A stretch of 64,000 bases of DNA. It comes from Synanceia verrucosa (taxonomy: Eukaryota; Chordata; Actinopteri; Perciformes; Synanceiidae). The stretch lies in the NCBI GenBank assembly GCA_029721515.1, contig CM056550.1, positions 14,496,906-14,560,905 of the forward strand, written 5' to 3'. The position numbers were made by a program, and so were the translations under genes. Positions 11,109-23,757 of this stretch are shown in pieces (position 1 is the first letter of the stretch; every line of letters starts with the position of its first letter). The notes beneath the pieces were generated by a model that saw only the letters and a program-made list of their open reading frames with translations, did not search any database and was not told where the DNA came from.

Positions 11109-13240
11109 ATGTTTTGTTTACGTTATGTCTTTTTTATGTTTGGTTTACGTTATGTCTTTTTTATGTTTGGTTTACGTTAGGTCTTTTTTATGTTTGGTTT
11201 ACGTTATGTCTTTTTTATGTTTGGTTTACGTTAGGTCTTTTTTATGTTTGGTTTACGTTATGTCTTTTTTATGTTTGGTTTACGTTATGTCTTTTTTATG
11301 TTTGGATCACGTTAGGTCTTTTTTATGTTTGGTTTACGTTATGTCTTTTTTATGTTTGGTTTATGTTATGTCTTTTTTATGTTTGGTTTACGTTATGTCT
11401 TTTTTATGTTTGGTTTACGTTATGTCTTTTTTATGTTTGGTTTACGTTAGGTCTTTTTTAGGTCTTTTTTATGTTTAGTTTACGTTAGGTCTTTTTTATG
11501 TTTGGTTTACGTTAGGTCTTTTTTAGGTCTTTTTTATGTTCGGTTTATGTTAGCTCTTTTTTTGTTTGGATCACGTTAGGTTTTTTTTAATGTTTGGTTT
11601 ATGTTAGGTCTTTTTTATGTTTGGTTTACGTTATGTCTTTTTAATGTTTGGTTTACGTTATGTCTTTTTTATGTTTGGTTTACGTTAGGTCTTTTTTAGG
11701 TCTTTTTTATGTTTAGTTTACGTTAGGTCTTTTTTATGTTTGGTTTACGTTAGGTCTTTTTTAGGTCTTTTTTATGTTCGGTTTATGTTAGCTCTTTTTT
11801 TGTTTGGATCACGTTAGGTTTTTTTTAATGTTTGGTTTATGTTAGGTCTTTTTTATGTTTGGTTTACGTTAGGTCTTTTTTAGGTCTTTTTTATGTTTGG
11901 TTTACGTTAGGTCTTTTTTTTTGTTTGGATCACGTTAGGTCTTTTTTATGTTTGGTTTACGTTAGGTCTTTTTTATATTTGGTTTACGTTAGGTCTTTTT
12001 TTTTTGTTTGGTTTATGTTAGGACTTTTTTATGTTTGGTTTACGTTAGGTCTTTTTTATGTTTGGTTTACGTTAGGTCTTTTTTATGTTTGGTTTACGTT
12101 AGGTCTTTTTTATGTTTGGTTTACGTTAGGTCTTTTTTATGTTTAGTTTACTTTAGGTCTGGTTTACGTTAGGTCTTTTTTATGTTTGGTTTACGTTAGG
12201 TCTTTTTTATGTTTGGTTTATGTTTGGTCTTTTTTATGTTTGGTTCACGTTAGGTCTTTTTTATGTTTGGATCACGTTAGGTCTTTTTTATGTTTGGTTT
12301 ATGTTTGGTCTTTTTTATGTTTGGTTCACGTTAGGTCTTTTTTATGTTTGGTTTACGTTAGGTCTTTTTTTTGTTTGGATCACGTTAGGTCTTTTTTATG
12401 TTTGGTTTACGTTAGGTCTTTTTTATATTTGGTTTACGTTAGGTCTTTTTTTTTTGTTTGGTTTATGTTAGGACTTTTTTATGTTTGGTTCACGTTAGGT
12501 CTTTTTTATGTTTCGTTTAGGTTAGGTCTTTTTTATGTTTGGTTTACGTTAGGTCTTTTTTATGTTTGGTTTATGTTTGGTCTTTTTTATGTTTGGTTCA
12601 CGTTAGGTCTTTCTCAGGTCTTTTTTATGTTTCGTTTAAGTTATGTCTTTTTTATGTTTGGTCTTTCTTAGGTCTTTTTTATGTTTCGTTTAAGTTATGT
12701 CTTTTTTATGTTTGGTTCACGTTAGGTCTTTCTTAGGTCTTTTTTATGTTTAGTTTACGTTAGGTCTTTTTTATGTTTAGTTTACGTTAGGTCTTTTTTA
12801 TGTTTAGTTTACGTTAGGTCTTTTTTATGTTTAGTTTACGTTAGGTCTTTCTTAGGTCTTTTTTATGTTTGGTTTACGTTAGGTCTGGTTTACGTTAGGT
12901 CTTTTTTATGTTTGGTTTACGTTAGGTCTTTTTTATGTTTAGTTTACGTTAGGTCTTTTTTATGTTTGGTTTACGTTAGGTCTTTTTTATGTTTGGTTTA
13001 CGTTTGGTCTTTTTTATGTTTGGTTCACGTTAGGTCTTTCTTAGGTCTTTTTTATGTTTGGTTTACGTTAGGTCTGGTTTACGTTAGGTCTTTTTTATGT
13101 TTGGTTTACGTTAGGTCTTTTTTATGTTTGGTTTACGTTTGGTCTTTTTTATGTTTGGTTCACGTTAGGTCTTTCTTAGGTCTTTTTTATGTTTCGTTTA
13201 AGTTATGTCTTTTTTATGTTTGGTTCACGTTAGGTCTTTT
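11109..13240. repeat. 27-bp T-rich minisatellite, about 78 copies
   Basis: The unit is TTTTTTATGTTTGGTTTACG followed by TTAGGTC, 27 bp. Variants include TTATGTC, GGATCACG, TTTAGTTTACG and inserted TTTTTTAGGTC half-units. The period is a multiple of three, so frames rich in FYVWFTLGL stay open in places. These are artefacts. The left edge coincides with the truncated 5' end of the L2-type LINE. Confidence 0.95.
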
Positions 13241-15152
13241 CAGGGTAATCATGTGGAGACAAAAATCAGTGCTGCCCGTTTCAGGCCCTGCTTGACTCCT
13301 CTCTCTGGTGTCACTTCTGGTTCCAAAAAAACCAAGATGGTGGCAGCCAAATGCAGAGCTCAAAGCTTCAGAAACGTGGTTCATAAAGCAGTGAATTGGC
13401 TTAAAATCGGTGGCAGTGCACATACTGGACGTCAGGAGGCATGTTTCTATGAACCACATCAGATCACCTTCTTTTCAGGCAGCTGTGAAAAATGATATAG
13501 CAATAACCATTATTTATTCCTCTTTGTTTTAGGTGGTGATCAAATGTCTTTGACATTTGTTCTTTTCTCCAAAGATCCAGTCAGTCAGTGTCTCCACAGG
13601 GTGTATCATTATGCAGGAAGAGCTTGGCCTGTTTTATTCGGTCTAACCACACTGTTCACTCTCATGTTCACCACAGACAGACAGAAACTCCCCATCAACA
13701 GACTGGCTTCACATAAATGTCCCACAATAAACATCAGCTGTTACAAAAAAGCTTGATAAGGCTGTTTCTCAGGGGAAAAAAGACATTTTTTCCTCAAGCA
13801 GTTTGCATCTAAGAGGAAGGTTAGGTAGTCTGTAAATATGTGGTCAGACGCTGCAGGATGATATTGATGATATTTTTAAAAAAATGTCACAGAACTGTGC
13901 TTTAAATGCAGAGGAGGTGATAGTTCTTTCTGAGCGATAGAAATGATCCATTAAAAAGTGTTAATAATTATATAATATGTCAATCAAAAGAAAAAAAAAT
14001 CTGTTCTGCTTCCTGCTTATTTATCTGATGATTCTTTTGAGTTAAGTTGCTGTGGATTTTGCTTTTGTGTTGATTTGGGCAGTCTAAACCTCTCATTCTC
14101 CTGCAGCACAGTCTGCTCAGTCCTGGTTCTGGTTCTGGTTCTGGTTTTCCCTCTCGTCTGATCCCTCAGCAGGTGTCGTTGAAGTGTTGAATTATGTGAT
14201 GATATGATGGTTTATTATCAACTGTTTTCCATCCACCATGTCTTCATGTTCAGCTTCATTTCTTCTATTTGTAATATTATTGCATCGTTGCACTGAAAAA
14301 AGTTCTTTGTAATGAATTATAATCTTGATTTTATGTCCACTTGAGGGCAGCAGAAACACAAGATGTCATCCTTTTGAGTTGATCCCAACAGGTCATCATT
14401 TACACTTTATTTACATTTAATTTTTAGCATCAAAACCACCAGAGTTACCACTGAGTTAGGTTTAGGAAACAATGTGTGGAGTGATCACAGAATGGGCACG
14501 TAGGCCTCCAACTATGAACTCTGTGTTTTATATCAATTTAATTCATCATGTTGATGCCTGAAAGCATATCATCAGTGTAAAGCCAGACTTTTTAAAATGT
14601 TTTATAATGAAGGAGAAGCTGCTGATCTGTCCTGATGAATTTATAGTAAACCCATAAATCATCTCTGTGTGTGAATGGATAGATATATGGATCTGTGTAT
14701 GGATTCATTACATATCCATCATCCCTCTCTTTTTTCCTGTCTCACCCTCCATCTCTCCATCCATCCTTTTTATCTTCTTCACTTCTCACTCTGGGAAGTC
14801 TCACACTCTTCAGCGGATGTTTGAAATACAATCAATGCTGAGCATAAATCATGTTTTACGGCGCTGCTTCAGATTCTCTCAAAGGGTCAAGACACTTTAT
14901 ATTTAAAATATCATCATTACCTCATAGCATCCTTCAAAAATACAAGCTGTGGACTTTGTTTTTCTTGTCAGTGGAGTTTTTTTTATCGAGGAGTTCTTCT
15001 TTTGGATAAATAAAGTAGAATATAGGTGTGTGTGTGTGTGTGTGTGTGTGTTGTCGGGGTTTATTGCTCCCTGAGGTGTCTTATGCTGTTGGGTTGAAAT
15101 CTAAGTAAACTAGAAATAAATCATCCTCTTCTCATGACTTTAAGTGAGTGAA

Positions 15153-15183
<31 letters not shown>

Positions 15184-16045
15184 GAGGCATGCTTATGGTG
15201 AAGTTGTGTGAATATTAAACTATTTAGGCTAAATTTTCCTTTAACAGCTACAATAGATTAGGAAACCCTAATGACCCTGATGAGCCACCATCCTGGCTGT
15301 CATCAACTGGTGACGTATGGAGCATTCATGAAAGATAAGTGGAACTATTCCACTACAATAATTGAGAAAAGCCAAACCCAAACAGCTCATTAGCTTGAGA
15401 TTAATCACTTTCATTGTTTGTTTAAAATCCCATTATTGTGCATTTGACAGCAGTTTTTCAGATCATCTTAATAGTGACTGTGGGTTAAATGATGTCTTCA
15501 TGATGTCCACCTGTGAAGTGAAAAACATTCACACTTTATTTTAAATAAGACACACTAAATGAGCTCCTCTCATGTAGAACATGTAGCCTTTAGGTTCATT
15601 CTCAGTTGTGTCTCTTGAATGTTTTGTCATGAACTAGTGATAGACAGTATTGTGTGGTGCCTGTGTGCTTATTTCATATGACAGTCCTGATTATTTTCCA
15701 GGTAGAGCGGAGGTTAAATACCAGCTGTAACTAATGAGGAAGGTGAAAATGGGTCCTGGAAAAGACGAGGAGCACTTGATGTCAGAGAGAGGGAGTTCAA
15801 AGAGAGCAGCTCTTCATAACATGATGCCAATGAAGAAGACGGTAGAGACTGTAATTATGGTGGCAGGGTTTGACATTAATTAACTAGGTCAGGTTCCGTT
15901 TCCACCAAACTGTGCTGATTTATCTGCTGGCTCCCTCAAGTGGTGGGAAGTGTTCACTGCAGCTGATGTGCGACATCACAGTCTTTAAATTTAAAATAAT
16001 TTAGAGAGAAAGAAGGACGCTGCCATGACTTCATGTTAAATACAA
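13241..16045. other. Non-coding stretch with microsatellites
   Basis: I see no gene here. There is a (GT)n tract near 15026-15050 and an (AC)n tract near 15158-15182. Bases 13255-13480 contain a segment (AACCAAGATGGTGGCAGCCA and flanks) that may be a dispersed repeat, but I cannot assign it. Confidence 0.5.
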
Positions 16046-16331
16046 CATAGATAGATAGATACATAGATAGACAGATAGATAGACAGACAGACAGATAGAT
16101 AGACAGACAGATAGACAGACAGACAGATAGATAGATAGATACACAGATAGACAGATAGACAGATAGATAGATAGATACACAGATAGACAGATAGATAGAT
16201 AGATACACAGATAGATAGATAGATACACAGATAGATAGATAGATAGATAGATACACAGATAGATAGATAGATAGATACACAGACAGATAGATAGATAGAT
16301 AGATACACAGATAGATAGATAGCTAGATAGA
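16046..16331. repeat. (GATA)n microsatellite, left block
   Basis: The tract is TAGA/GATA tetranucleotide repeats interspersed with GACA and TACACAGATAG variants. It directly abuts the 3' end of the minus-strand Tx1-like LINE. Frames reading (YLSI)n on the minus strand are repeat artefacts. Confidence 0.97.
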
Positions 16332-16456
16332 CTTTTGACTTTTTAACAAACTTTATTTATGCGATATTCTGACAATACTTTAAGACATCTTACACATTAA
16401 TTGATAAAACAATTAAATTACTACATACTTGCACACACACACACACAACCAGTCAT

Positions 16457-19400
16457 TCACAAATTCAGCACCAAGGAGCCATCCTCCCCCAGTGAACACA
16501 GGACCTGCCTGACAGCCCACACATCCCTGAATTCCTCCAAATTGCAAGTCAGTTTATAAAAGGTGTATTCAACTCTGAGTCGAGCTGCTACCAAACCCTT
16601 CAGACAAGGAACCGGATCAGTCCAGCCCACCCCCAGCACTTTGTTTTTCCGACTTTTCCAGATTGCCAGTTTTGCACTTGCAAAGATGAAGTTGATCAGC
16701 ACCAGAGTTTTCTTTTTCTTGGGAGTGTATTTGGGACCAAAGACAAAGAAGGGATAAGAGAAACCCTCTCCCAAACCCCCCACCCACTCCTGCAGTGTTC
16801 TGAAAAGCCCAGCCAGTCTGGGACAGGACAGCACCAGGTGCTCTGTGGTCTCTCTCTGTGAGCAGAAAGGACATCCCTCCCCAGTGCTTGGATCAAGGTG
16901 AGCTCTGTATCTGTTCGTAGCTATTACTCCATGTATAATCCTCCACTGGAGATCAGCCACACGCTTCTCCACAGGAGGCTTATACAGGACCCTCCAGCTG
17001 CCATTAGGGGAAAAGCCTGAGCCAAAAGCCTCAGTCCACCCGGACGCCCTGACTCCGGTGAGGGAGCGCAGGTTCAGTACCTTCACGCAGCTCAGGTAGA
17101 GCTGCTTTCCCGTGCAGGAGCTCAAAGTCCCCAGTACTGGACTCCTCAGAGACAGCAACAGTCCACTCTCCTCCCTCCAGTCACCCACCGCAGGACTCAC
17201 GCTCAGAGCCGGGAAGATGTAACCATGGCCGTCCGTCCAACGCTGAGCCAGACCCCGACTCTGAGCAAAGATCCTGAGGGGCCCTGACAGAGACTGCCAC
17301 ACCTCCTTCACCAGGTTTTGCAGCACTCTGGTAGATCTTAAGCCAGTCAGTTCAGCCAGTCTCTGGACAGGTGTTCTTATGAGGTGTCCGAGCTTCGTGA
17401 TTCCTGCTTGGATGAAAGCACTTCTCAGGGTGACGGACGACAGCGAGGTGGTACTCAGAAGACCGTTGTTGAAAAGTGGCTCTTCCAACAGCCACATCCC
17501 GGGCTTTGGGTCAGATGTTCGTGTGACAACTAGAGTCCTCCAGGCATCAAAAACAGAGCTGTAAAAAGATGACAGTCCAGTGAGGCTCAGAGCAGGAGGC
17601 TTCAACAGAAATAGCTGCTTGTCCAGTCCCAGCCCCCCAGCCCTCCGGAGCAGCAGCCGAGCTACAGCCGACCAGCTGAGAGACGGTCTGTACAGCAGCC
17701 GCTGAGCTGCCTGAAGTCTGAAAGCAGCAGTCCTGGAGACGATGTCAATCAGGCCCTGCCCCCCCTCTGCCACAGGAAGGTACAGGACAGATGCTCGAAG
17801 CCAGTGATGACCCGACCAGAAGAAATCCACCAGGAGCTGCTGCAGATGTTTCATCAGTCCAGATGGAGGGTTCAGCACTTGGAGCCTGTGCCACAGAGAT
17901 GAGGCCACCAGGTTGTTGACAATCAGAGCTCTTCCCCTGTAAGACATCTGAGGTAGCAGCCATTTCCATTTAGATAACTTGGCTTTTACCTTGTCCAGCA
18001 CTCCCTCCCAGTTCTTAGCCATTATGTCCTCACTGCCCAAATACACTCCCAAGACCTTTAGCCCTCTGTTTCCCCACCTGAGGCCACCAGGAAGACTGGG
18101 AGTGTTTATTGCACTCCAGTTGCCAACTAAACAAGCCTCACTTTTCTCCCAGTTAATTTTAGCTGACGCAGCCTTCTGATAAAGATCCAGGCAGTGCTTT
18201 AGTTGCTGGATGTCTTCCTGACCCTGCACAAAAACATTCACATCATCGGCATAAGCTGACACCACTAAAGCCTGGCTCCAACCTGATTCAGGTAGACATA
18301 AACCCCTTAAATGCTTCCTGAGTCTACAAAGAAGAGGCTCAATGGCCACACTGTACAGTTGTCCAGAGAGAGGACAGCCCTGCCTGATGCCTCTGCTAAC
18401 TGGAACAGGACTGCTTAGCCCACCACCCACTTTCACAACACAACATGCACCACTGTACAACAACTTCACCCAAGACAGGAAGTGCTCCCCAACACCAAAA
18501 GCCTGCAAGGTGGAAAATAAAAAGGAGTGATCGACACGATCAAAGGCTTTCTCCTGGTCAATGGAAATTATTCCAGTCTTTAAGTTGTACAGTTTGCACA
18601 CATCAAAAGTGTCCCGCATTAAAAACAAATTGTCCAGTATGGACCTGTCAGGGATACAATAAGACTGATCAGCACCAATAATGAAATCCAAAAAAACCTT
18701 CAGTCTGTTAGCTAAAACCTTCGACAGTATTTTATAGTCTGTACATAAAAGAGCTACGGGTCTCCAGTTTTTCAGCAGAGTCAGGTCCCCCTTCTTCGGT
18801 AGGAGCGATATCACCGCTCGCCTGCAGGAGGCCGGAAGAGTTCCCCTCAGGAAAGACTCCTGAAACACGCCTAGCAGGTCAGGTCCCAAAGTACTCCAGA
18901 AATGTTTAAAGAAGTCTGCTGGTAAACCGTCCATACCGGGGGCCTTTCCTGAGGCCATCTGTGTCACTGCAGAGGTCAGCTCTTCTATGGTGATGGGGCA
19001 GCCCAGGGAATCCTGCTCTACTGGGCTCAGCTGAGGAAGGTCCTGGAGAAGCTCAGCTGTTGCCTCCACATCACAATGTTCAGCTCTGAAAAGCTCAGAG
19101 TAGAAAGCCACGGCATGCCTCCTCATCTCAGTGGGGTCTGAGGTTAAACCCCATCAGGCAGACGCAGACACACCATTTGTTTTCTCTGGCCTTTGGACTT
19201 CTCCAAGTTGAAGAAAAAGGACGTTGGGGCATCAATGTCTCTGATGGTGGTGAAGCGGGCTCGGACCAAGGCTCCTTTGGCTTTCTCCAGGAGGAAAGAG
19301 TTCAGCTGATGCTTTTTAGAGTGCAACTGTTCAGGGTTCTCCACGGACACGCACTCCAGCTCCCTGATCTCTGCCTCCAGCTGCTCCATGGCCCTCCGGA

Positions 19401-20684
19401 CTTCTGCAGCGGACTGGGTGGAATACTGTTGGCAGAAAACCCTTATCTGACCCTTTCCAACCTCCCACCACTGACTAAGAGAAGGAAAATCCTCTTTCCT
19501 GGACCTCCACTCTGCCCAAAACAGTTTAAAATTATTACAAAAAATAAAATCATTTAAAAGTTTTGTATTAAAATGCCAGAATGACCTGGACTTTCCTGGA
19601 GAAGCTAAAACCATTTCTAATAAAACCAGGTGATGGTCAGTGAAACCGACTGGCTGTATCTGACTCTCAGCTGCACGAGTAATAAAAGATGAGGAAATGT
19701 AAAACCGATCTAGTCTTGCTGCACTGATCATGCCGTCAGAGACTCTCACCCAGGTGTACTGTTGGGTGGAGGGGTGTTTTAACCTCCAGATGTCTACGAG
19801 GTTTGCCTCTGCGACCATCTGGGCCAGGAAAGAGGATGACTGAGACTGAAGCTCCTGTCCTGTCCTGTCCAAAGTGCCATCAGTGCAGCAGTTCCAGTCC
19901 CCACCCAGTATAACGCATTCACCCTGACTGCTGCTCCTGGGGCGGCAGTAGCTCAGTCTGTAGTGACTTGGGCTGGGAATCGGAGGGTTGCCAGTTCAAG
20001 TCCAGGTCGGACCAAAAAATGTGGAGAGTGGACTGGTAGCTGGAGAGGTGCCAGTTCCTCCTCCTGGGCACTGCCGAGGTGCCCTTGAGCAAGGCACCGA
20101 ACCCCCTCGGGGCACCTGGATAAGGGGCAGCCCCCTCACTCTGACACCTCTCCTCTAATGCATGTGCATGTGTTTGTTTCATGACTTGTGTGTGTAATGT
20201 GCAACTGAAAAATATATGTATATATATACTAACAGAGTGAAAAAATGTAATTTCCCTCATTGAGGGATTAATAAAGGAATTCTTCTTCTTCTTCTAAACT
20301 GTCTTTTAATAAATTAAATAGAACTAAACGTTCAGAGTTTTGATTGGGTGCATAAATATTAAATAAATTAAAAACAAACCCCAGGATTTCTACTTTTACC
20401 ATCAAGGCTCTGCCCGCCATGATCTCAGACATGGATAAAATTGTGACAGGTAAGGACGGGGAGAATAAAACCGCCACTCCAGCACTAAGGTTTGACCCGT
20501 GGCTGAGGGCATACTGACCCCCCCACCACATACCCCAGTCTGTTTCATTAACCCTATCACTGTGTGTTTCTTGCAAAAAAACTACATCTATTTTTTTCTG
20601 TTTAACAATTTCAAACACCAATGCTCTTTTCTGTGGGCTTCTACCCCCATTTATATTTAAAGACCCAACTCTTAAAGGTTGCAT
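16457..20684 (-). pseudogene. LINE ORF2: endonuclease and reverse transcriptase, disrupted
   Basis: The start is placed at the methionine of MQPLRVGSLNINGGR near 20684, which opens a typical APE-type endonuclease (VGSLNINGG, then FLQETHSD). The domain is interrupted at about 20296 by a SINE and resumes near 19938, where VILGGDWNC and later TDHHLVLL complete the endonuclease motifs. A one-base loss near 19145 puts a TAA after LPDG; the frame resumes at TSDPTEMRRHAVAFY. The reverse transcriptase follows, with SGKAPGMDGLPADFFKHF, IRQGCPLSGQLYSVAIEPLL and the catalytic SAYADDVNVFV. The C-terminal region (EGCPFCSQRETTEHLVLSC) carries a CCHC-like zinc motif (C-x2-C-x7-H-x4-C). Without the breaks the protein would run to about 1,290 residues, as usual for this group. 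Confidence 0.88.
19939..20295 (+). mobile_element. tRNA-derived SINE inside LINE ORF2
   Basis: The head reads GGCGGCAGTAGCTCAGTCTG (A-box-like) and later GGTTGCCAGTTCAAGTCC (B-box-like), as in tRNA-derived SINEs transcribed by RNA polymerase III. The body contains GAGGTGCCCTTGAGCAAGGC, and the tail ends CTCATTGAGGGATTAATAAA followed by (TTC)n. The SINE lies opposite in orientation to the LINE. It splits the LINE endonuclease frame between KDSL and SSSQGECV. I could not find a clear target-site duplication. The same tail is seen in reverse at 50725-50775. Confidence 0.85.
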
Positions 20685-20857
20685 ATAAGAAGACACAAAA
20701 AAGAGCAGGACAGACAGAAAAAAACAGAAGAGAAAAAACACCCGGTGATACACAATCATTTTTGAATTATTTAGAAACTTTACGTTTTTTCAATACCTTT
20801 TTCCCTTTAAGAATTTTTCTCACATTTGCAACATGCTTTTGGAGACGGTACCTTTTT

Positions 20858-23163
20858 TTAATCACACAGTAGGTCCTTACCTACAACCTTCTGCAGAGTA
20901 TCAACAGACTTCACAAATTTCTGCATGTCAGGAAAATAGTCTGTGACCTCCACTGACCTGCCAAAAGAGTCATCGAGGAAGTCTGTCACCTCCTCCAAAG
21001 AATACAGATCTGTGCTCAGTGATACACTGTCTGCTACAGACACAGAATCTGAGTCAACATCATTATCAGAGAAAATCACCGTCTGCTGACTGCGACCTGG
21101 AGCAGCCTGAGATCCAGCCTGCAGCTTCTGCTCCGTGTCTACAGCCTCTACCTGCATCGGCTCCCCAGCAGCCCCCACCTGTTCAGGGGCACAAAGCTCC
21201 ACATTTTCTGCTGTGTGAGCTTCTACCTGCTCAGTAGGGCACTCAGACACAATATTCACACGCACACTTTCAACCACTTTCTCCGCGCTAGACTCGGAAA
21301 CACTCTGCCGTGCCGAAATCCCGGAGGGCGCACCAGCAGCAACCGCCACCGCCGCACGCACGGAGCCAGCGGCAGACACCGCCGAGCGCGCGGGACCGGC
21401 AACCGCCGCCGAGTCCCCAGAGCCGGCACCAGCCAACTCCGATGAACCAGCAGCAGCCACCGGGCCCGCGGGACCGGCGGCCGCCAACCGCCCGGCCCCA
21501 CCGCTCACCTCCCCGCTATCACCCCCGGCCCCACCGCTCACCTGCCCGCTGTCACCCCCGGCCCCACCGCTCACCTGCCCGCTGTCACCCCCGGCCCCAC
21601 CGCTCACCTGCCCGCTATCACCCCCGGCCCCACCGCTCACCTGCCCGCTATCACCCCCGGCCCCACCGCTCACCTCCCCGCTGTCACCCCCGGCCCCACC
21701 GCTCACCTGCCCGCTGTCACCCCCGGCCCCACCGCTCACCTGCCCGCTATCACCCCGGCCCCACCGCTCACCTCCCTGCTGTCACCCCTGGCCCCACTGC
21801 TCACCTGCCCGCTGTCACCCCGGCCCCACCGCTCACCTGCCCGCTATCACCCCCGGCCCCACCGCTCACCTCCCCGCTGTCACCCTGGCCCCACCGCTCA
21901 CCTCCCCGCTGTCACCCCGGCCCCACCGCTCACCTGCCCGCTGTCACCCCCGCCCCACCGCTCACCTCCCCGCTGTCACCCCCGGCCCCACTGCTCACCT
22001 GCCCGCTGTCACCCTGGCCCCACCGCTCACCTGCCCGCTATCACCCCCGGCCCCACTGCTCACCTCCCCGCTGTCACCCTGGCCCCACCGCTCACCTGCC
22101 CGCTGTCACCCCGGCCCCACTGCTCACCTGCCCGCTGTCACCCTGGCCCCACCGCTCACCTGCCCGCTGTCACCCTGGCCCCACCGCTCACCTGCCCGCT
22201 ATCACCCCCGGCCCCACCGCTCACCTCCCGCTGTCACCCCGGCCCCACCGCTCACCTGCCCGCTGTCACCCTGGCCCCCCCGCTCACCTCCCCGCCCTCC
22301 CCCCCGGCCCCACCGCTCCCCTCCCCGCTCTCACCCCCGGCCCCACCGCTCACCTCCCCGCTGTCACCCCCGGCCCCACCGCTCACCTGCCCGCTATCAC
22401 CCCCGGCCCCACCGCTCACCTCCCCGCTGTCACCCCCGGCCCCACCGCTCACCTCCCCGCTGTCACCCCCGGCCCCACCGCTCACCTCCCCGCTATCACC
22501 CCCGGCCCCACCGCTCACCTGCCCGCTGTCACCCCCGGCCCCACCGCTCACCTGCCCGCTGTCACCCCCGGCCGGTCTTACGGTTTGCTGTCTGTGTGGA
22601 CATGCAACACGTTTGTGGCCCACGTCTCCACACTCAAAACACTTAATGCTTCCCGAGCTAGCATAAACCATGTAAAACCCTTCTTCGTGTTTGACACGGA
22701 AGGACACGTCCAGTGTTTGAGACGGAGAGTCCAAAAACATGAAAACCTGCCTTCGCAGAGACTGAACATGTTTTAGCTTAGCGTCCTTACACCCCAAAGC
22801 AACAGTACGAAAACCACTGGCAAACTTACCGAAACGCCTGAGCTCCTTCTCCAGGGCTTCATTCTGAATGAATGGAGGGACGCCTGATACTGTGATCCGT
22901 GTTGACGGCACAGCCAGAGGAGAAACTTGGATGAACTCCTCATCGAGGATTAATCCATTCTCAATTAGTGCAGTAACAAAGCTCTGATGTTTGAAAAACA
23001 CGACCACAGCTTTGTTCATGCGGGAAGCATAGGAGATGTTCCCGTGACCCACCTGGTCTCCCACAGCCAGCAGGACCTGCTCCACGGTGGAGGCCGGCGG
23101 TGGCACCAGCCTCACACCGTGGCTCAGGGAAGCCGGCGGTGGTGGCGTCTCTGAGGACGCCAT
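20858..23163 (-). pseudogene. LINE ORF1 with CCHC zinc knuckle and VNTR, frameshifted
   Basis: The start is chosen at MASSETPPPPASLSHGVRL (23163) rather than the upstream methionine, because the preceding residues are hydrophobic and look untranslated. The N-terminal half resembles an RNA-binding fold, with VLLAVGDQVGHGNISYASR and later ITVSGVPPFIQNEALEKELR. A single CCHC knuckle, CFECGDVGHKRVACPH, lies near 22640-22590. A long GGAGGDSGQVS repeat follows, then an acidic/serine tail with SDNDVDSDSVSVADSVSLS. Units of 31 or 32 bp instead of 33 shift the frame within the repeat (about 21740-22255), so this copy does not read through. The likely role is nucleic-acid chaperone and RNP formation for retrotransposition, as in related elements. 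Confidence 0.8.
21492..22573. repeat. 33-bp VNTR within LINE ORF1, about 33 copies
   Basis: On the + strand the unit is CCGGCCCCACCGCTCACCTG followed by CCCGCTGTCACCC. On the coding minus strand it gives GGAGGDSGQVS or GGAGGDSGEVS, 11 residues. Most units keep 33 bp; several have lost one or two C residues. The very GC-rich composition contrasts with its surroundings. A proline-rich frame on the + strand (21310-22776) is the antisense shadow of this array. Confidence 0.95.
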
Positions 23164-23340
23164 CCTCACCACGAGGCACCAAAAACACACAAAAAAAACA
23201 CCAAAAAACACGAAAAAACGTTAAACCAAAAGTATCACCAAATAATCCAAACAATGATCATACAAAAGAGTGATTAGAAAAGAAAAAGAAAACAAAGTTT
23301 GAACACCTTCTACCGCTCTACCTCAACACACCTCCACCAG

Positions 23341-23486
23341 ATAGATAGATAGATAGATGATAGATAGATAGATAGACAGATAGATAGATAGATAGACAGA
23401 TAGATAGATAGATAGATAGACAGATAGATAGATAGATACATAGACAGATAGACAGATAGATAGATAGATAGATAGACAAACATTAA

Positions 23487-23517
<31 letters not shown>

Positions 23518-23553
23518 GATACACAGATAGATAGATAGATAGACAAACATTAA

Positions 23554-23584
<31 letters not shown>

Positions 23585-23591
23585 GATACAC

Positions 23592-23626
<35 letters not shown>

Positions 23627-23636
23627 CAAACATTAA

Positions 23637-23667
<31 letters not shown>

Positions 23668-23718
23668 GATACACAGATAGATAGATAGATAGACAGACAG
23701 ATAGATAGATAGATACAC

Positions 23719-23757
<39 letters not shown>

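Larger units (their letters stand above)
16332..23340 (-). mobile_element. Near full-length Tx1-like LINE
   Basis: This is a minus-strand non-LTR retrotransposon with two ORFs: a nucleic-acid-binding ORF1 (about 23163-20858) and an ORF2 with APE-type endonuclease plus reverse transcriptase (about 20684-16457). The 5' edge is at the CCACCAG/ATAGATAG junction near 23340. The 3' edge is at CTAGATAG/ACTTTTGAC near 16331, with no poly-A tail. Both edges touch (GATA)n, so the element sits inside a microsatellite. The protein style, with an L1-superfamily Tx1-like reverse transcriptase and a CCHC-containing ORF1, points to the Tx1 group; this is recognition, not a tree. The copy is disabled by a SINE insertion, a frameshift near 19145 and indels in the ORF1 repeat. 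Confidence 0.88.

Noticed and set aside
11114..13295. Frames rich in FYVWFTLGL, as if membrane proteins
   Set aside because: These are translations of a 27-bp T-rich minisatellite; period three hides stops.
16036..16308. (YLSI)n frames
   Set aside because: Antisense reading of (GATA)n; the same applies to 23310-24064.
19945..20010. Possible tRNA gene (A and B boxes)
   Set aside because: No cloverleaf can be completed, and the sequence continues into a SINE body and tail; the same reasoning applies to the B box near 46980.
21310..22776. 488-codon proline/histidine-rich + frame
   Set aside because: It is the antisense of the LINE ORF1 VNTR; the minus strand has the CCHC knuckle and the true context.
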